Below, one piece after another: positions 11,170 through 25,338 of a DNA stretch of 64,000 bases. The first letter of the stretch is position 1. Each line of letters starts with the position of its first letter. Both the position numbers and the translations under genes were made by a program. The notes beneath the pieces were generated by a model. It saw only the letters and a list, made by a program, of their open reading frames with translations. It ran no database searches and was not told the DNA's origin. Source of the DNA: Mimachlamys varia (Eukaryota; Mollusca; Bivalvia; Pectinida; Pectinidae). The stretch lies in NCBI GenBank assembly GCA_947623455.1, contig OX392532.1, positions 27,130,792 through 27,194,791 of the forward strand. Reading direction: 5' to 3'.

Positions 11170-12180
11170 GATATTTCTGAAGCTAGGAAATGTTTACGTC
11201 TATATAAACGACTACAATATTGATATTTTACGTTTCTGAAGCTAGGAAATGTTTACATCTATATAAACGACTACAATATTAGTATTTTACGTTTCTGAAG
11301 CTAGGAAATTATTACGTCTATATAAACGACTACAATATTGATATTTTACGTTTCTCAAGCTGGGAAATGTTTATATCTATATAAACAATTACAATATTAA
11401 TATTTAACATTTCTGAAGCTAGGAAATGTTTACGTCTATATAAACGACTACAATATTGGTATTTTACGTTTCTGAAGCTAGGAAATGTTTACGTCTTTAT
11501 AAACGACTACAATATTGGTATTTTACGTTTCTCAAGCTAGAGCTAGAAAATGTTTACGTCTATATAAACGATTACAATATATTAATATTTAACATTTCTG
11601 AAGCTAGGAAATGTTTACGCCTAAATAAATGACTAAAATATTGGTATTTTACGTTTCTCAAGCTCGGAAATGTTTACGTCTATATAAACAATTACAATAT
11701 TGATATTTAACATTTCTGAAGCTAGGAAATGTTTACACCTAAATAAACGACTACAATATTGGTATTTTACGTTTCTGAAGCAAGGAAATGTTTACGTCTA
11801 TATAAACGACTACAATATTGGTATTTTACGTTTCTGAAGCAAGGAAATGTTTACGTCTATATAAACGACTACAATATTGGTATTTTACGTTTCTCAAGCT
11901 TGGAAATGTTTACATCTATATAAACAATTACAATATTAATATTTTACGTTTCTGAAGCTAGGAAATTATTACGTCTATATAAACGACTACAATATTGATA
12001 TTTTACGTTTCTCAAGCTTGGAAATGTTTACGTCTATATAAACAATTACAATATTAATATTTAACATTTCTGAAGCTAGGAAATGTTTACGCCTAAATAA
12101 ACGACTACAATATTGGTATTTTACGTTTCTGAAGCAAGGAAATGTTTACGTCTTTATAAACGACAAGGATATTGATATTT
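11170..12180. repeat. 59-bp minisatellite, about 17 units
   Basis: Units combine 'tttctgaagctaggaaatgt', 'ttacgtctatataaacgact' and 'acaatattggtattttacg'. Two subtypes alternate irregularly: one has 'tctcaagct' with 'aaacaatta', the other 'tctgaagct' with 'aaacgacta'. The alternation suggests expansion of multi-unit blocks. The array is intronic and not next to any exon. Confidence 0.95.
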
Positions 12181-12299
12181 GAGTGCATCCTCTACCACCA
12201 AATTCGAATGTTGTTATGAATACAGAAAAGTCAAATGATTAACATCAGTTTGTGAAACAAAGGAATTAAGAACAGCAATAGTCCACACAACCTGTAAAC

Positions 12300-12670
12300 A
12301 CGTTAGATTTTTAATTTATGATATTTCTGTTATTCTGTATCACTTAAATATTTGAAAGACATAAGCTTTAAATTTTTTTATATTTTCATTATTCTGTATT
12401 ACTTAAATGTTTAAAAATCATAATTTTTTGATTTATAATATTTTCATTATTCTGTATCACTTTGATATTTGAAAGACAGAATTTTTTAATCTATAAAAAT
12501 AGATACATTTTCATTATTATGTATCACTTAACTGTTTGAAAGACAGATTTTCTAATTTATAATATTTTTCGTTATTCTGCATCACATTAATTTTTAAAAG
12601 GCAGAATTTTTTTATTCATAATATTTTTGTTATTTTTCATCACTTAAATGCTTTAAAGACAATATTAGAT
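12300..12670. repeat. Diverged tandem repeat, about 60 bp, six units
   Basis: The phrases 'aatttataatatttt', 'ttattctgtatcactt' and 'tttgaaagacag' recur every 55-65 bp with many indels. It looks like an older array than its 59-bp neighbour. Confidence 0.75.
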
Positions 12671-14257
12671 ATTGCAAACTCAATGACTGATAAATGATCT
12701 GTAAGTAATATTCCATAATGCCAATCATAAGATTATTGTGAATGAGATTACACAGATAAAATTGTAATATTATGGCTTAATTAAATGAGCCCGAGATAAA
12801 TATTATAGGAGACAGCGTACACTTAAATAAGAATCGCATATCATTGCTGGAAAGGAATAAATGATATCCAAACTGTTAGCGTAGTTTCTGAACATTATAA
12901 AACCAAAGTTTCAACAGGATTTAACAATTAGCTGCTTCAATCTGGTCAACATCACTTTTAATCAGAACATTTAATGTTGAGCTTTATAAAAATTGTTTAA
13001 TGCTGAAAAAATCAATCAAATCAGAAAAACATACCAGGTAAATCATAATGTTTTTATGAAAAATACTTAAAAAAAAAAAAAGCAAATAAAAGGTCAGCCT
13101 TTATAATTCAGCAAACATAATCACAACACCAATTTTATAACAGCAAGATTTGTCTTGGCATGTGCGATGTCAGAGATACAATTATAAGTAATAAAGAATA
13201 AATAGCAAATGAATGGTACATCATACATCTTAAAGAAAATATTGAATTTTGATTTCTTTGAATCCATATGCAAACTTCATTTTATCTTCAGCTTTGTCTA
13301 TTGTGAGACAGAATGCAATTATACAAACATATTAAGTATCCAAGTTAAAAGAGAAAGTTGCAGAGAATTAAAATAAGCTTTTTTAAAGTGGAACTGCTCA
13401 ATTTTCCAAAACAGCCAATTCCAAATAATGTACAACTGACTTTTGGGTTCTTGACAAATATTTCATTGACAAATATTTCAATCACATTCTTTGGAAATTT
13501 CATGAGCGAAAAATTGACTTAATGGGCGATGAGCAAAAGTATACTGCTTCTATTAATATGTAGCTATGTAGGATTTGAACAGTTCCACTGTCGTCTGTGT
13601 AAAATATATAGATAGTATGAGATTACAAGATTACAAAGAGGTGAGAAATACGAGGTAGTGAAGCGTGGAGGAAGCATTTCAGGCCAAAACGTAAACACCA
13701 TGAAAACCGCATGTTCTGATACACATTTATGGTACATCAACGAAAATTCCCCGAAATTCATCAACAATACCAGTAAAACATCTCCGTATATATCATAGGC
13801 ATGCATAAAACAAATTCAGTGAGACTGATTTAAAATCACATTTTTAATTATCAGAGTGCTGTTACTCAACACCAGGATTCTACTGAATTATGTAAAAGCT
13901 CTGCATGTGTGAAATATCCAATTTAATGAAAAACACTACAAATGTAGAGAGCTATCAGTTTGTGAGCAGAACCGTGAGCACTGTAATGTCTAATATAGGG
14001 CCCGACAATGAATCGACATGTGAATCACTCTCTGGTCCCGTAATCCCACGATGATAACTTCATTGATTATAATACAACCAGCTCCATATTGTTGACATCA
14101 CAACTTGGTGTTAGAGATGATTCATTTTTACAACAGACAGATTTCTATCACTGTTTCTAGTGTCTGGGAATTGTAATAGATGTCATGGACTAGGAATGAT
14201 CTTGTAATGAATTTGTCATTAAACTGATTATAAGGAGGTGTATGGGTTATAGATGAG

Positions 14258-14270
14258 GGGGGGGGGGGGT
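14258..14270 (+). repeat. Short poly-G run
   Basis: A run of about 13 G follows 'agatga', a simple-sequence tract inside the large CLIP1 intron. Confidence 0.8.
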
Positions 14271-15451
14271 AGTCGTTCATTAAGCATCATTGTTGAGGCC
14301 TGGGCAGATACTACCATTCCTAATATTAAACACAATATTATCTTCTCTTGTACCACTCATGATATGACAAAGCAGCAGAAAATCTTGATGTATTGAGATA
14401 AACTCAACCATAACCCTTTAACACCAAGCATTTCTGTATCACAGTGCAGTTAGACTGGTAGCTGACAACACCAGTCACGCATTGTCAGACAACAGGATCA
14501 AATGCCAACAATATTCATTCATTTCATTTATAAAAAAAATCTCTGATGCACTTTCAGAGCAAAGACAATTGAATTTCGTTATGCAATAGATATGTTTTCA
14601 AAAGACTTTTTTAAAGTTGTTTCTTTTTGTCTTAATACAATAATGAATATGCCAATGGATATTTACAATTTATGCTGTGACTTTTGTAAATACTAATTCT
14701 AAAGTAACACATTACTTCTACATGCTTTATAATGCTATCTCCTCTTTAGGCCACCTAGCTTTAGATATTAGACATTAATTAGTTCAACTACCCCTGAAGA
14801 TGCAAGTGAATTCTTCCAGTTTAAAGGTTGGAATAGTGTATTATATACTCTCAGGGGTGAATGCGTTAGGGTCACTATAGTGTAGACTTATAAAGACATT
14901 CCAGTAACATTCTTGACATTTTATTTCTATCTGTGTGTATCTCCCCTCACATAAGTATGTTAATGTATATATACTACACTGTGAGATTTATACCTGCCTC
15001 CTTTCTATGTACACAATACACACATGTAAGTTTAGAGGTATCTTCTCTACTCAAGAGTCTCCATTCAGACCATTCACAACTGATGTATAATTTGTTCGTG
15101 TCATCTAGCTTACAAAAACAACATATTTTTGTGGTAATTTTTGTTTTTGTCATGATTTGCATGGTAATCTAACTTAAGTAATTTTCAGACTGAAAGCAGT
15201 CTACTAAATAATGATTGCACTAATTATACAGTTTATGTAAATTGATTTCTACAGTAAGTATTGTCAGTGTGCCAATTCATCATTGCCCTTATCTGTTTAA
15301 ATTCGGTATCATGCGCTAAAATTTGAGTTGACAAAAATAAGTATATTTTAGTATAATGGATTTTTTTTTTAAAGTTCTGCTTCATTAAATTAAATCATGT
15401 TTAAGTTTGTATGTGGGAAACATTGTTTTACATTTTTCTGCTCAGGAACTA

Positions 15452-15633
15452 CAGTCGAATCTCCTTATCTTGAAATTGATGGGACTGAGGTCGGAAACTT
15501 GGAGTTAACCAAGTATTAGAGTCCAAAGTTCGGATGTCAGTGTAAAGTTTGGTTGGGACCGACAAAATTCTTCGAAGTAAACCGGAGTCTTCGAGTTACA
15601 TGTATATGTGTTTGAGATAACGAGGTTCTACTG
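15452..15633. mobile_element. Tc1/mariner- or pogo-like MITE with TA duplication
   Basis: The element is 182 bp. The left end reads CAGTCGAATCTCCTTATCTT and the reverse complement of the right end reads CAGTAGAACCTCGTTATCTC. These are imperfect terminal inverted repeats that begin CAGT. The element is flanked on both sides by TA (15450-15451 and 15634-15635), the target-site duplication of the Tc1/mariner superfamily. There is no transposase frame inside, so it is non-autonomous. Confidence 0.8.
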
Positions 15634-16115
15634 TATAAAAATAGTTGGTTTTTTCAAATTCTTTTAAAAAGATATTTGACAAGATTTCTGTCGAGAGACG
15701 TATTAATTAACTGGATCATTCAAACAATGGTTATAAATGTGATATCATTATACATTGCATTTTCCACAGGAAATCATTGCGAAAGTGAATGATATTTTTA
15801 TTATTTTTACATATTTTTTTCCTTACTCTACAATTGATTTTGAACGTTTGACACATGTCTGCATGATGAGGGCCAGGTAGACAATGTTGTGGTATGATCT
15901 TTGAGTGTAAGCTAGGTATACATACACCTGTGGGAAGATAACATTGACAGGGAGCTGTTTTTTATCCTACCTAGGGTCACTTCTTGCTTCATCATATCTA
16001 TATAATGGGTACCCTAAAGGAGTGATCTTCACATCTCACAAGATTAACGTTCTATTTCCCACGCTATTTAAATGAACAAAAATTTTTAAAACTGATTTGC
16101 CTGTACATGCAAACT

Positions 16116-16206
16116 TCATCAAAATAAACAAATAAGGCCAAGCAAAGTCTTCTTGTGTGTTCATCAAAGTAAACAAATAAGGCCAAGCAAAGTCTTCTTG
16201 TGTGTC
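16116..16206. repeat. Direct duplication containing 'aggccaagcaaagtcttctt'
   Basis: A phrase of about 45 bp, from 'catcaaa' to 'cttgtgtgt', occurs twice in tandem with one substitution. The function is unknown. Confidence 0.8.
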
Positions 16207-18294
16207 GGGTAACTTTTAAGCTTCCCTACACTAGTACTGAATTAAAGTATCTACACACAACTTGTGAAAATTTCCAAAGAAGCACTTTTAAATCAGGATC
16301 AGTCTTCTACTAAGTATATAAATCATTTGACTTTTAAATTAGAGTTACTGGAAACACTTATTTCTTGTTTGCAGGCCAAATTCCTGTGCTTGTTCATGTA
16401 TAAAAGCCATTGAATAAATAATCTACTGAACCTGTTTGAAACCAGGCAGACATTGGTCATTATGAATTTGAATGCCCTAAAACATTCAGCTGCTGTAACC
16501 TTGGATACACTGTAGAAATAGTCTTTTTTGTTACAAAAAGTTCTCCTGTCTATCAACACCACACCCAAACCAGGTGTCCATGAACACAGCACCTATAATG
16601 ATACACCTGACATTTTCAATTTCCACGGACCTTTGCCATAAAGTATGGAATTGGACATGTGTGCTACCTTTGTATGTGTGATACCCTATGGATAATTACA
16701 CCATGCTGTGCCCTTGTAAACTGTTGTCAGCAAGGGTGCTAGCACAGCAGCCACTTTCTTCTCCTCTACATGTATACGTACTGTACCTGTATACTAATTT
16801 AGTATAGAGTTCAGCCATATAACGCTACTCTATTATCTGGAGGTTAAAAACCCCCTACCTCTCTCTCCCCCATCCAAATCCACGTCTCATTTTTCAGTAA
16901 ACAGATTATTAAACTGATTTATTATTCATACACCTGAATTATTTATCTTAACATTCTTCAGCATATTTCTATGTGTGAAACCATGTATATTTTGAAACAT
17001 TAACAAGTTTAAGTTCCTTTTAAATTCATGAGTTATTTTTCTTCAAAATATCTATTGGCTGCATTCAATAATAACTCCACTAGATTATAATGCAACAGTA
17101 ATTTGGCATGAAAACAAGTTTCCCTTCAATGAAAAAAATAAAGACCGCTTTTTACCATTATGAAGATCAAGTTTCAACACCTTAGAAAATTACCTGGTGT
17201 TTGTCTATTTAACACACGGTTATTGAGTTTCCAGTTATTTAGTTACCCATATACGCTTAAATGATCAACTAAAAACACTTGTATCGAAGTGTAACGAAAA
17301 AATGAACCCCGATTCCTCGTCAGATAATTAAACAACCCTAGGCTTGCTTACATAGACAGGATATATAGGTATACACATCGCTAACATTCTATACCAATAT
17401 TATCCATGTGGGCAATTTCTTTCAACAAGTTAACATGAATTTAAATAAGATTTCCCTGTGACTGGTTGTGTAAAGATAGTATTAACTGGCTGGTGGGTAT
17501 CATGATATTATACACATAATCAGCTTGACTCTATATTAAGTTTTGTATACAGCAGAAAAAAATCAACAGGCTTGGTTTAAGTCTGTCCCCCTCGGAGCTA
17601 AAAGAAAATATATTTAGAACACATGACTAAACAACTTAACACTTGAGAAATGTTCCATCTTGTTTTCTTTCAAAATATAGATGTTGGCTCTGTTTTCTGT
17701 TTGTTTGGATACATGGGATACATTGAATTCTGCTTAAATCTTTATTAAAGCATACATAATTTTTTTAACAAGTTCCTGGTCGTTTTTCTTTTATTTGCGA
17801 AATATTTCAACTTAAGCTAACAATTCTTAGTGGACAGGAAGCCGAGATTTAACACCCCAGTGTTACATTTAAATGTTGTTTATAGCGGGATCAGATTAGG
17901 GATAGAGACAGGTATATATATATACAATAATCAGGACATCCTGCCCAGATATATGTTATGTTTATTTAGCAGGCAGAATTAGCTGAATATCATTTTGTAA
18001 ATCTTATAAAACATTTTAATCAGTTGTTCTTATAGGAGATAAATAGCTCTATATTGTAGAAAAACTTTGAGTAATTTTTCCAATGATGGCCTCACACATA
18101 CCTGAATTTTTCTTTTACAAAAATAAAAAAAACAATGTTGCAACATTTACTTTCATTCAATGTTATTGTTCTGACCTAAAAATTAAAAACATGATTTGTT
18201 TTTTTAAAACATTTGTCTTTGCCTTTTAACTTTTTCAAGTATTTTATCTGTTTCAATCTTTTGAAGTATTTATGTCTTTCCCTAGTGTTTGTAA

Positions 18295-18715
18295 GCGTGC
18301 AGTCTGCAGCTCTTGTGTGCAGTCTGCAGCTCTTGTGTGCAGTCTGCAACTCATGTGTGCAGTCTGCAGCTCGTGTGTGCAGTCTGCAGCTCGTGTGTGC
18401 AGTCTGCAGCTCAATGTGTGCAGTCTGCAGCTCGTGTGTGCAGTCTGCAGCTCATGTGTGCAGTCTACAACTCGTGTGTGCAGTCTGCAGCTCTTGTGTG
18501 CAGTCTACAACTCGTGTGTGCAGTCTGCAGCTCTTGTGTGCAGTCTGCAACTCGTGTGTGCAGTCTGCAGCTCTTGTGTGCAGTCTGCAACTCGTGTGTG
18601 CAGTCTGCAGCTCGTGTGTGCAGTCTGCAGCTCATGTGTGCAGTCTGCAGCTCTTGTGTGCAGTCTACAACTCGTGTGTGCAGTCTGCAGCTCATGTAGG
18701 CAGTCTGCAGCTCAT
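18295..18715. repeat. 20-bp minisatellite, about 21 units
   Basis: The unit is gtgtgcagtctgcagctcgt, with T/G/A variation near its end and CAG/CAA or CTG/CTA changes. A 20-bp period rotates all three frames, so three overlapping Cys/Ser/Ala/Gln-rich frames stay open. Each unit contains CTGCAG. It is intronic and not next to a recognised exon. Confidence 0.95.
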
Positions 18716-19040
18716 CTATCAGTTCTAGTCACCTTGTTCCACAAATCAATTATTGCACAATACTTATATATAACACTGTGTAAAACAAGCAACGTCTACA
18801 ACAGTTCATGATGGCAAGGCTACTTAAATATTATTGATTTTGGGCATCTGATCAATCAAGCGAAACATAAATATGTCCGACTTCACACTTAATCTGAACC
18901 AAAGAACTTTAATACCCTACAGATGTACATCATTATAAGACCCAAGAGTACTAATCTTGCCCAGAACTTGTAGTAAATAAATATGAAGTAGCTGTTTCCT
19001 GTTAGGATCAATAGGCTACTATACAACATCTTAGGTCACC

Positions 19041-19380
19041 TGTACTCGTCAAGGCACTCAATCTTTGATGGAGACTTCCCAGCACAGACAAGAAATGTAC
19101 CAGTGATGTAAACATTGTATATCAAAAGTGACTCAACCTCTGTACCCAGACCTATTGTTCATTTGTACGTATACGCTAGCGTTAGCACTAGGGGCAAATG
19201 TATACATGAAGGTTCCATTCCACTCGTCAAGGCATCCAACCTTTGATGAAGACTACCCAGCACAGACAAGAAATGTACAAGTCACGTATACAAAATGTAC
19301 CATTAAAACGTTTATTTGTACGCTAGCTTTAGCATTGGGGGAAAGGTATATATTATGTAGGTTCCATTCCGCAATCAAAA
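19041..19380. repeat. Two-copy direct duplication, period about 174 bp
   Basis: The phrases 'actcgtcaaggca', 'tttgatg-agac-tcccagc', 'acagacaagaaatgta' and 'gctagcgttagca' recur with an offset of about 174 bp. A third partial copy ends near 19380. Moderately diverged. Confidence 0.75.
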
Positions 19381-22300
19381 GCACTGAATAAATAGCTAGC
19401 ATAAGTCTGTCCACAGCCGACAAAGGCGAGGAGGGGGGTAGGATCTGCCAACAACACCAATCTATCACATAAAAGAATTCCATGCAGAAGTAAGGATACT
19501 GTGGTGGTTTTATTGTACTAGGTATACGTAACAGGTGTGTAGATGTACACAATCGTTTGTCTGGCGGAGTAAATAACATAGTTTTGTCTCAAGTATAGAT
19601 TCTGTTCCAAAACTCTCTAAACTAATTACATTGCTGACATTTTCTATGTCTGATAGGACTTATCTGAGATAAAGATGTACTGGGGCGGGGGAGTGTATAC
19701 ACAATTAAGTATACCACAACACAAACATCCACCTAATTATGTCGTCAATACATCTAAACATACTAACAAATGCAGTTACGCAGCTTTGCTAGACCACTTC
19801 AAGGAGTACCCTATTTCTGAGAACCATACAATATGGGCTAAATATTAAGCCAGGATATTTCCATTTTTTAATATAATTGTAAAAACTTTTGGATTTCCCT
19901 AAATATTATGATAGACTTTGTTGAAATACACCTACTTGTTTGGGTGAGTCAAAGTTTGTATTGTCATAAACTTTTATAAAGATTTCATATAAAACCATGA
20001 CTACAAAATTCTACCCAAAAGGGTTAAAAGACTACCAAAGTTTCAAATTCTGTTTATGCAATGTGGTAAGCTATAGGCAGGGACATTTGTTGAAATGAAA
20101 AGAAGTATGGTTTGTATGATATTGCCAGATATTTGGGGTTCTGTTCCTGAACATACCGTTTCAACTACAAGGACCTAAACGTTTGTCAGTAAGTCTGCCA
20201 GATGCTAATCATTACTTCAAACCCTGTCTGCCGGGAGAGCCAGATACATTTGTTAAAAGTTTTATTATTCAAAAAAATTCACTGATCGGCAGTTATTTAC
20301 ATGATATTTTACCAAAGTTAATTTAAATGACCATCTAAATCTAGTACCCTACTCTTTTGCCAAATTATTGAAAGCAAAAAGAACCGAATAACCTGCTTTT
20401 TTGGGGGGAATCTAGGCTTCATGATTTTGAGAAATTGAAAAGAATGATTATTTTCAATCAAGAATGGGATTTTAAACAGAACTATAAAAGTGAGTAGTTA
20501 TATCACTGAAATCTCTGAAAATTACATCACAACAGTATCCTTATCAAACCAGTCTTTGAACTCCTCCACACCTGAAATCACATAATGAACTAATCCGACC
20601 TTTGAATAAGAGGAGTTCAAAAATGTCGCCAGGGGTGAAAGAGTTGATCCGTAAAGGTATAAAATAAAGCAGATTGCTGGATAAGAGAAGCAACCAGATA
20701 AGAGGAACAAAATTAAACTGCTCCGATAGAGCGCGAGCAGTCGAGAATCCACAAGTGTAGTTACCGGTGACGGCGACTTTTTTTGGATACGACGGAGAGG
20801 CAACTGATTTATAAAACAGAAAACATTCATAAACCAAAAATCAAGCTAGAGAAGCATACAATACAGGGCATCACAAACTGAAATGAACATCTACTGTTTA
20901 TAAATTATACAACTATGTATTGTAATATACATCCGATACCAATGCAATGTATTATGATCAATACAGTACATATTTATATATATTTGCACAGAGCGAGAGT
21001 CAGTTATAATTACCATATTTAAACTTAGAAAGTAACCCATTCCTTACAACTTAGCCCCTTTCTATTTTTCTGATCCAACTTTATCTCTTTACCTTAGAAT
21101 TTCTGAGAATTTTCCACACAATTCTTTTACCTTTCAAGAATCACTTTAATTTTTTTCCGACATTGGTAAATGTCCTTGGTTCTCATTAATTTTGAATACA
21201 GTATACATTTATGTATACAAATATAAATTTCAATCATAATTTAAATTTAATTTTCACCTTTCAATAATCTAACTTTTTTTTCCAAATTGGTAAATGCCCT
21301 GGGTGCTCAGTAGTTTTGGTTTTGAATACAGTATACATTAAAGTGTACAAAGGTAAATTTATAATTTTGACTTGTACATTTTTTAAATACAGATCTGTTT
21401 AATCCTATATATATATACTAACAACATTAAAATCATATTATAATTATTACTTATTATGTCTATAACCCTTTGACTTTAATTTCACCGTTATGTAACTTCA
21501 GGAAACTACATGTACCATGCGATTTATCCCAGTCCATTATTTCATAGTCTACAATGGTAAAAGGATATCAATAAATTACAAAGTTTAACAGTTGAGCTGT
21601 CAACCTTTTTTCTTTCGCACATTTCATACCAGTGAGGCAAGATCTTTCAAGAATAAATCAGAAATGAATTTAAATGAATATAATTAGGAGTGTAACATTC
21701 AAAGCAGTTTTCAAGAAAATTTATCACAAAAGCTTGTTCCATTCATATACTATACAATGTATATTCAATAGGAAGTTTTACAAGTTTCATGATAAAGATT
21801 AAAAAGTGAGAAATTGAAAACGCATCAGGTAGCTATATATATAAACCATTATACATCATAGCTATAGGAATGTATAGTTTTCTTTATAGTTATATAATAG
21901 TTCATTATGATTGGAGCTGAATATATGATAACTTATGATCACTGGTATACTTTAGGTGGATAAAGTGATTAAATATAAAGACTTGACTATATACAATGTA
22001 CTGTATGCAAAATAGTGTTATGTCGATTGGGAAAACTGATATACAGATTTATCATGATGCATCATTCCAATCAATTCAGAAATATTTCTTCATTATTCTG
22101 AATGCATATACATTTTTGTATATACTATAGCTTGTTGTAACTGATCAATATTGCCTATATCGAGGTTTTTCAGGATAATATATGAAACAGCATTTCATTG
22201 AGATTTCTATTGAACTGCAATAGACGTACTGGTAGATGGCCTTAAAACCAGTAAATTTCATGCCAGTTTATGCAATCATCCGGAATAAGCATGTGCATTA

Positions 22301-22884
22301 TGAATTAGACTCTTGGGAGGACTCATGGCTTGTGAATACATAATATATATTATATCATTACATGTATGTAGGAGGGTATATATAGGACAAATAAATCACA
22401 ACATACAGACACGCTAGGCTGTGAAATAAAATAAACATGTTTCTCACAAAGTGTAATATTGAGAAGAGCTTACTGTACGTGACAAGACAACATAAATGCC
22501 ATGCAGCTTACTAATGCAACAGTCGAAAGATGAGAAATAGGCCAGAAGTGAGGAGAGATTTGTCTACACACACCACACACACACGGTCATTTCGCAAATC
22601 AAAATTTCACAAAACGTGAGAGGAGGTTGACTGCAATTAATAAATTCTTTATAATCTTAGGGTTACAACATAATGTGGAAGTAGAGATTTGGCTCGGCAA
22701 GTTGTAGGTCTCGGGGAAAACAAACACCGGTTCCACTGGTCTATAGCAGTGATGATGATATACTATATATATATATATACAGTAGGTAAAGTGAAATGAT
22801 GATAGTGGTTTAGTATAATAAATACAAATGATGATCATGTATAATTACAAGTGATAAATGGTTATGGTGAAAGTGTGTATAAAT

Positions 22885-23310
22885 AGCTACAGGAAACTAA
22901 ATTTTCTACTTTCATGTTAGATACAGAATACTTAAGTTATGGAATTTTTTGCAAGATCTATTTGAGTTATCTTATTGAAATATTAATGTACTTCAACTAT
23001 TTGTGACACAAAGTTACCTTAAAATATGCCTAATCAACTTAACAAACAAGTAGTTAGTTAATTGACTTTGAACATGAAATAACGTTACATGCAGAATTTT
23101 TTAACTGAATTTACAGGAAATTAAATTTTCTACTTTCATTTTTGCAAGGTCTATTTGAGTTATCTTATGAAAATGTACTTAAAGTTCACTATTAGTGACT
23201 AAGAGTTACCATAAATGTGATTAATCAACATTTCAAACAAGTAATAAGTTGCATTGACTTTGAAAATGAAAGGAAATTACATGCATTATTTTTAACTGAA
23301 TTTATTTTGT
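22885..23310. repeat. Two-copy direct duplication, about 215 bp each
   Basis: Two copies share 'acaggaaattaaattttcta', 'gcaaggtctatttgagttat', 'aatcaacttaacaaacaagt' and 'ttgactttgaaaatgaa'. The divergence is roughly 15 percent with small indels. Confidence 0.75.
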
Positions 23311-23849
23311 TTATCTTAAAAGTCATTCATGCATCAACAGATTTTTAATTTTGAACTATTTGATTGAAACTTATATCAATAGCTATATTATTGCACTAAA
23401 TGACTGAGGGATAAACTCATTAGTAATGATTATCAAACATCAGCACCAATTAGTTACATTGGTTAATTAATTGTATACAATGTGGTTATAGATTGTTGTG
23501 TGCAGGTAATATCATACATTTGTATGTAAGTATAAAGTGGTATCCGGGCTATACATAGATTGTTAACAATAATGCAAGCTACCCGAGCTAAGATGAATTT
23601 CTACATATATTGTCACAAGATTTAAAATATAAAACAAATTTTGGAATATATACTACTTGATTATATCAAAAGTTTGACAGTTGATGTAGTACATTACTGT
23701 ATAACATCATTTCTCTATTCTGTGCTGTGTCATCTTGTCAAATGTTTCAGCATTAGCCCAAAATTATTTCATGTACCAGAACCAGTTAGCCTTAAGTCAG
23801 TTAATTTATCAAGTATTCAAATTTAGTCCTGCTATTCCATCTGTCCTTG

Positions 23850-24060
23850 GTTGTTTGGAGGTGCAGTGGATAGCAAACTTGCCTTCACCAAGGTGGCCGG
23901 AGTTTGATTCTCCCAATCAGATGTGAAAAAATATAATAAGGTCATATGTCTGACTATAAGGGATTTCTCCATGTAATCTGGTTTCCTTCCACAATAAGGC
24001 CACCTGTGTGTTAACATCCAGACTAACATGTGATTAATATATGTTGAATAATTTGGTTAA
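23850..24060 (+). mobile_element. tRNA-derived SINE
   Basis: The left end has a pol III A-box-like phrase (gtgcagtggatagc). About 30 bp on is a B-box-like phrase (gagtttgattctcc). A central domain follows (atttctccatgtaatctggt, then tttccttccacaataaggcc) and a tail containing 'taacatccagactaac'. The central domain and tail match the copy at 43205-43440. It is a degraded insertion. Confidence 0.75.
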
Positions 24061-25082
24061 TGATTGTTGTAGATTTATTTATCTGATTCTACGTCTGGTT
24101 AAAAGCCGAATTCAGACTTTCAGCAGACAATATATTCGTTGTGAAATAAAATGTAAAATCTGTCCTGTGTCCTCACTATATGCTGAGAGACCCGAAAAAG
24201 TCCCATAGACAGATTAGTAGACTAATTATGGCCTTGTCTGTGCTGAATCCCTTGTGGTTAATCACTATATTTTAGTTTAGTTTAATATTGGTACTTTAAA
24301 CGTACATATTAGTTTTTGTATAATGCTTTTTACAGCAATATGGACAAGTACACTAATTCGTCTTTGCGCTAATCTGTTTAAATCTGGTTATGCGCAAAAT
24401 TTGAGCAAGCCAAAATAAGTATGTTTACAATGGTCTTTAATTTAATTTTTCATCACTTGTAGCATGAATTTAAAACAAATTGCCATTTCCCAGAAAAAAA
24501 ATATTTAAAAGAAATCCCACATGCATGATATTACAAGATGGATTCTTGAGCTTCTGTCGAAAAGTGATATAATGATTAATGATCTGGGTTATGTTAGATG
24601 ATATATATAGAAAACACCAAACTGTAGTTGTAATGTGAAATACATGTAGTAACATGCATGTAAGCACCATATATATAAACCACACATCTAACTTAGCTGA
24701 CTACGGGTAGAAACATTTTCCGTAGAACACAAGCCAAAGAAACCTACTACTGTTCAGAACCAAATCTTTACTTCCACATCAACAGAAACAATATAGGTAT
24801 TAGAAACTAAACGTTTGGTGTTGTATCAACGTACATAAAACGAAATCCATACGTGTGAGGCATATATTCAGATCAAAAAATCTGTATGATCTTGTCATGA
24901 CAACCAGTGATGTCACACAGATCATTGCTTAATTTTTTTCGTAATTTTTGAAATTTTTAAAATTTCACAGAACCAATGTGATCTAATCATGACAACCAAT
25001 GATGTCATACAGATCAAAATTAAATTTTCAAAATTTTTTTTCGAGAATTTTGATGAAGAAGCATCAGTAAAGCTGCATGTAC

Positions 25083-25338
25083 CTGATTATTCAACGACGT
25101 CACTCCCAGTCTTACCCGACTTCGTGACACACTGGACGCAGACGAACTGATGGAGCTGACCGACTCCTGACTCCCGCTCCGTTCCCGTGACAACCGTAGA
25201 CTAGTGTTCATTAGAGAACGTGCCTGAGGGCTCGGAGTGGTGCTTCCTGTCCCTACTCCCGGCCCAGACCCTGATGTGAGGCGTGTAACTTTGTGTAATG
25301 GAGCAAATAGTCCATACATGGGGCGGCAATCAAAATAT
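25083..25338 (-). CDS. CLIP1: CLIP1 coding exon: end of CAP-Gly 2 and Ser-rich linker
   Basis: The exon lies between TTTACAG|ATA and AATCAG|GTAC. It completes the Arg codon from exon 25915-26533, then reads YFDCRPMYGLFAPLHKVTRL, the closing strand of the second CAP-Gly domain. This domain binds EEVY/F tails of tubulin and EB proteins. About 65 residues of low-complexity linker follow, with repeated Ser and Arg (SRERSGSQ, SISSSASSVS). In vertebrate CLIP-170 the matching Ser-rich segment is phosphorylated and controls microtubule binding. It ends in phase 0 at TSLNNQ. Confidence 0.95.

Larger units (their letters stand above)
9969..25082 (-). other. CLIP1: CLIP1 large intron (15.1 kb)
   Basis: The exons on each side join in phase 0 (...TSLNNQ|AKTSQR...) and I found no convincing coding exon between them. 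The intron is a repeat sink: a 59-bp array (11170-12180), a diverged array (12300-12670), a TA-flanked MITE (15452-15633), a duplicated 57-bp phrase (16116-16206), a 20-bp array (18295-18715), two large direct duplications (19041-19380 and 22885-23310) and a SINE (23850-24060). The remainder is AT-rich with (TA)n and (CA)n microsatellites near 22565-22780. Confidence 0.7.

Noticed and set aside
18213..18811. Overlapping Cys-rich open frames
   Set aside because: All three are rotations of a 20-bp tandem repeat. A 20-bp period puts the same sequence in every frame.
20521..20571. Exon-like minus-strand segment reading GVEEFKDWFDKDTVVM after TGTGATTTCAG
   Set aside because: The acceptor looks good, but the segment needs phase 1 entry and ends in a stop, while the CLIP1 exons around it join perfectly in phase 0. 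It lies in repeat-like sequence.
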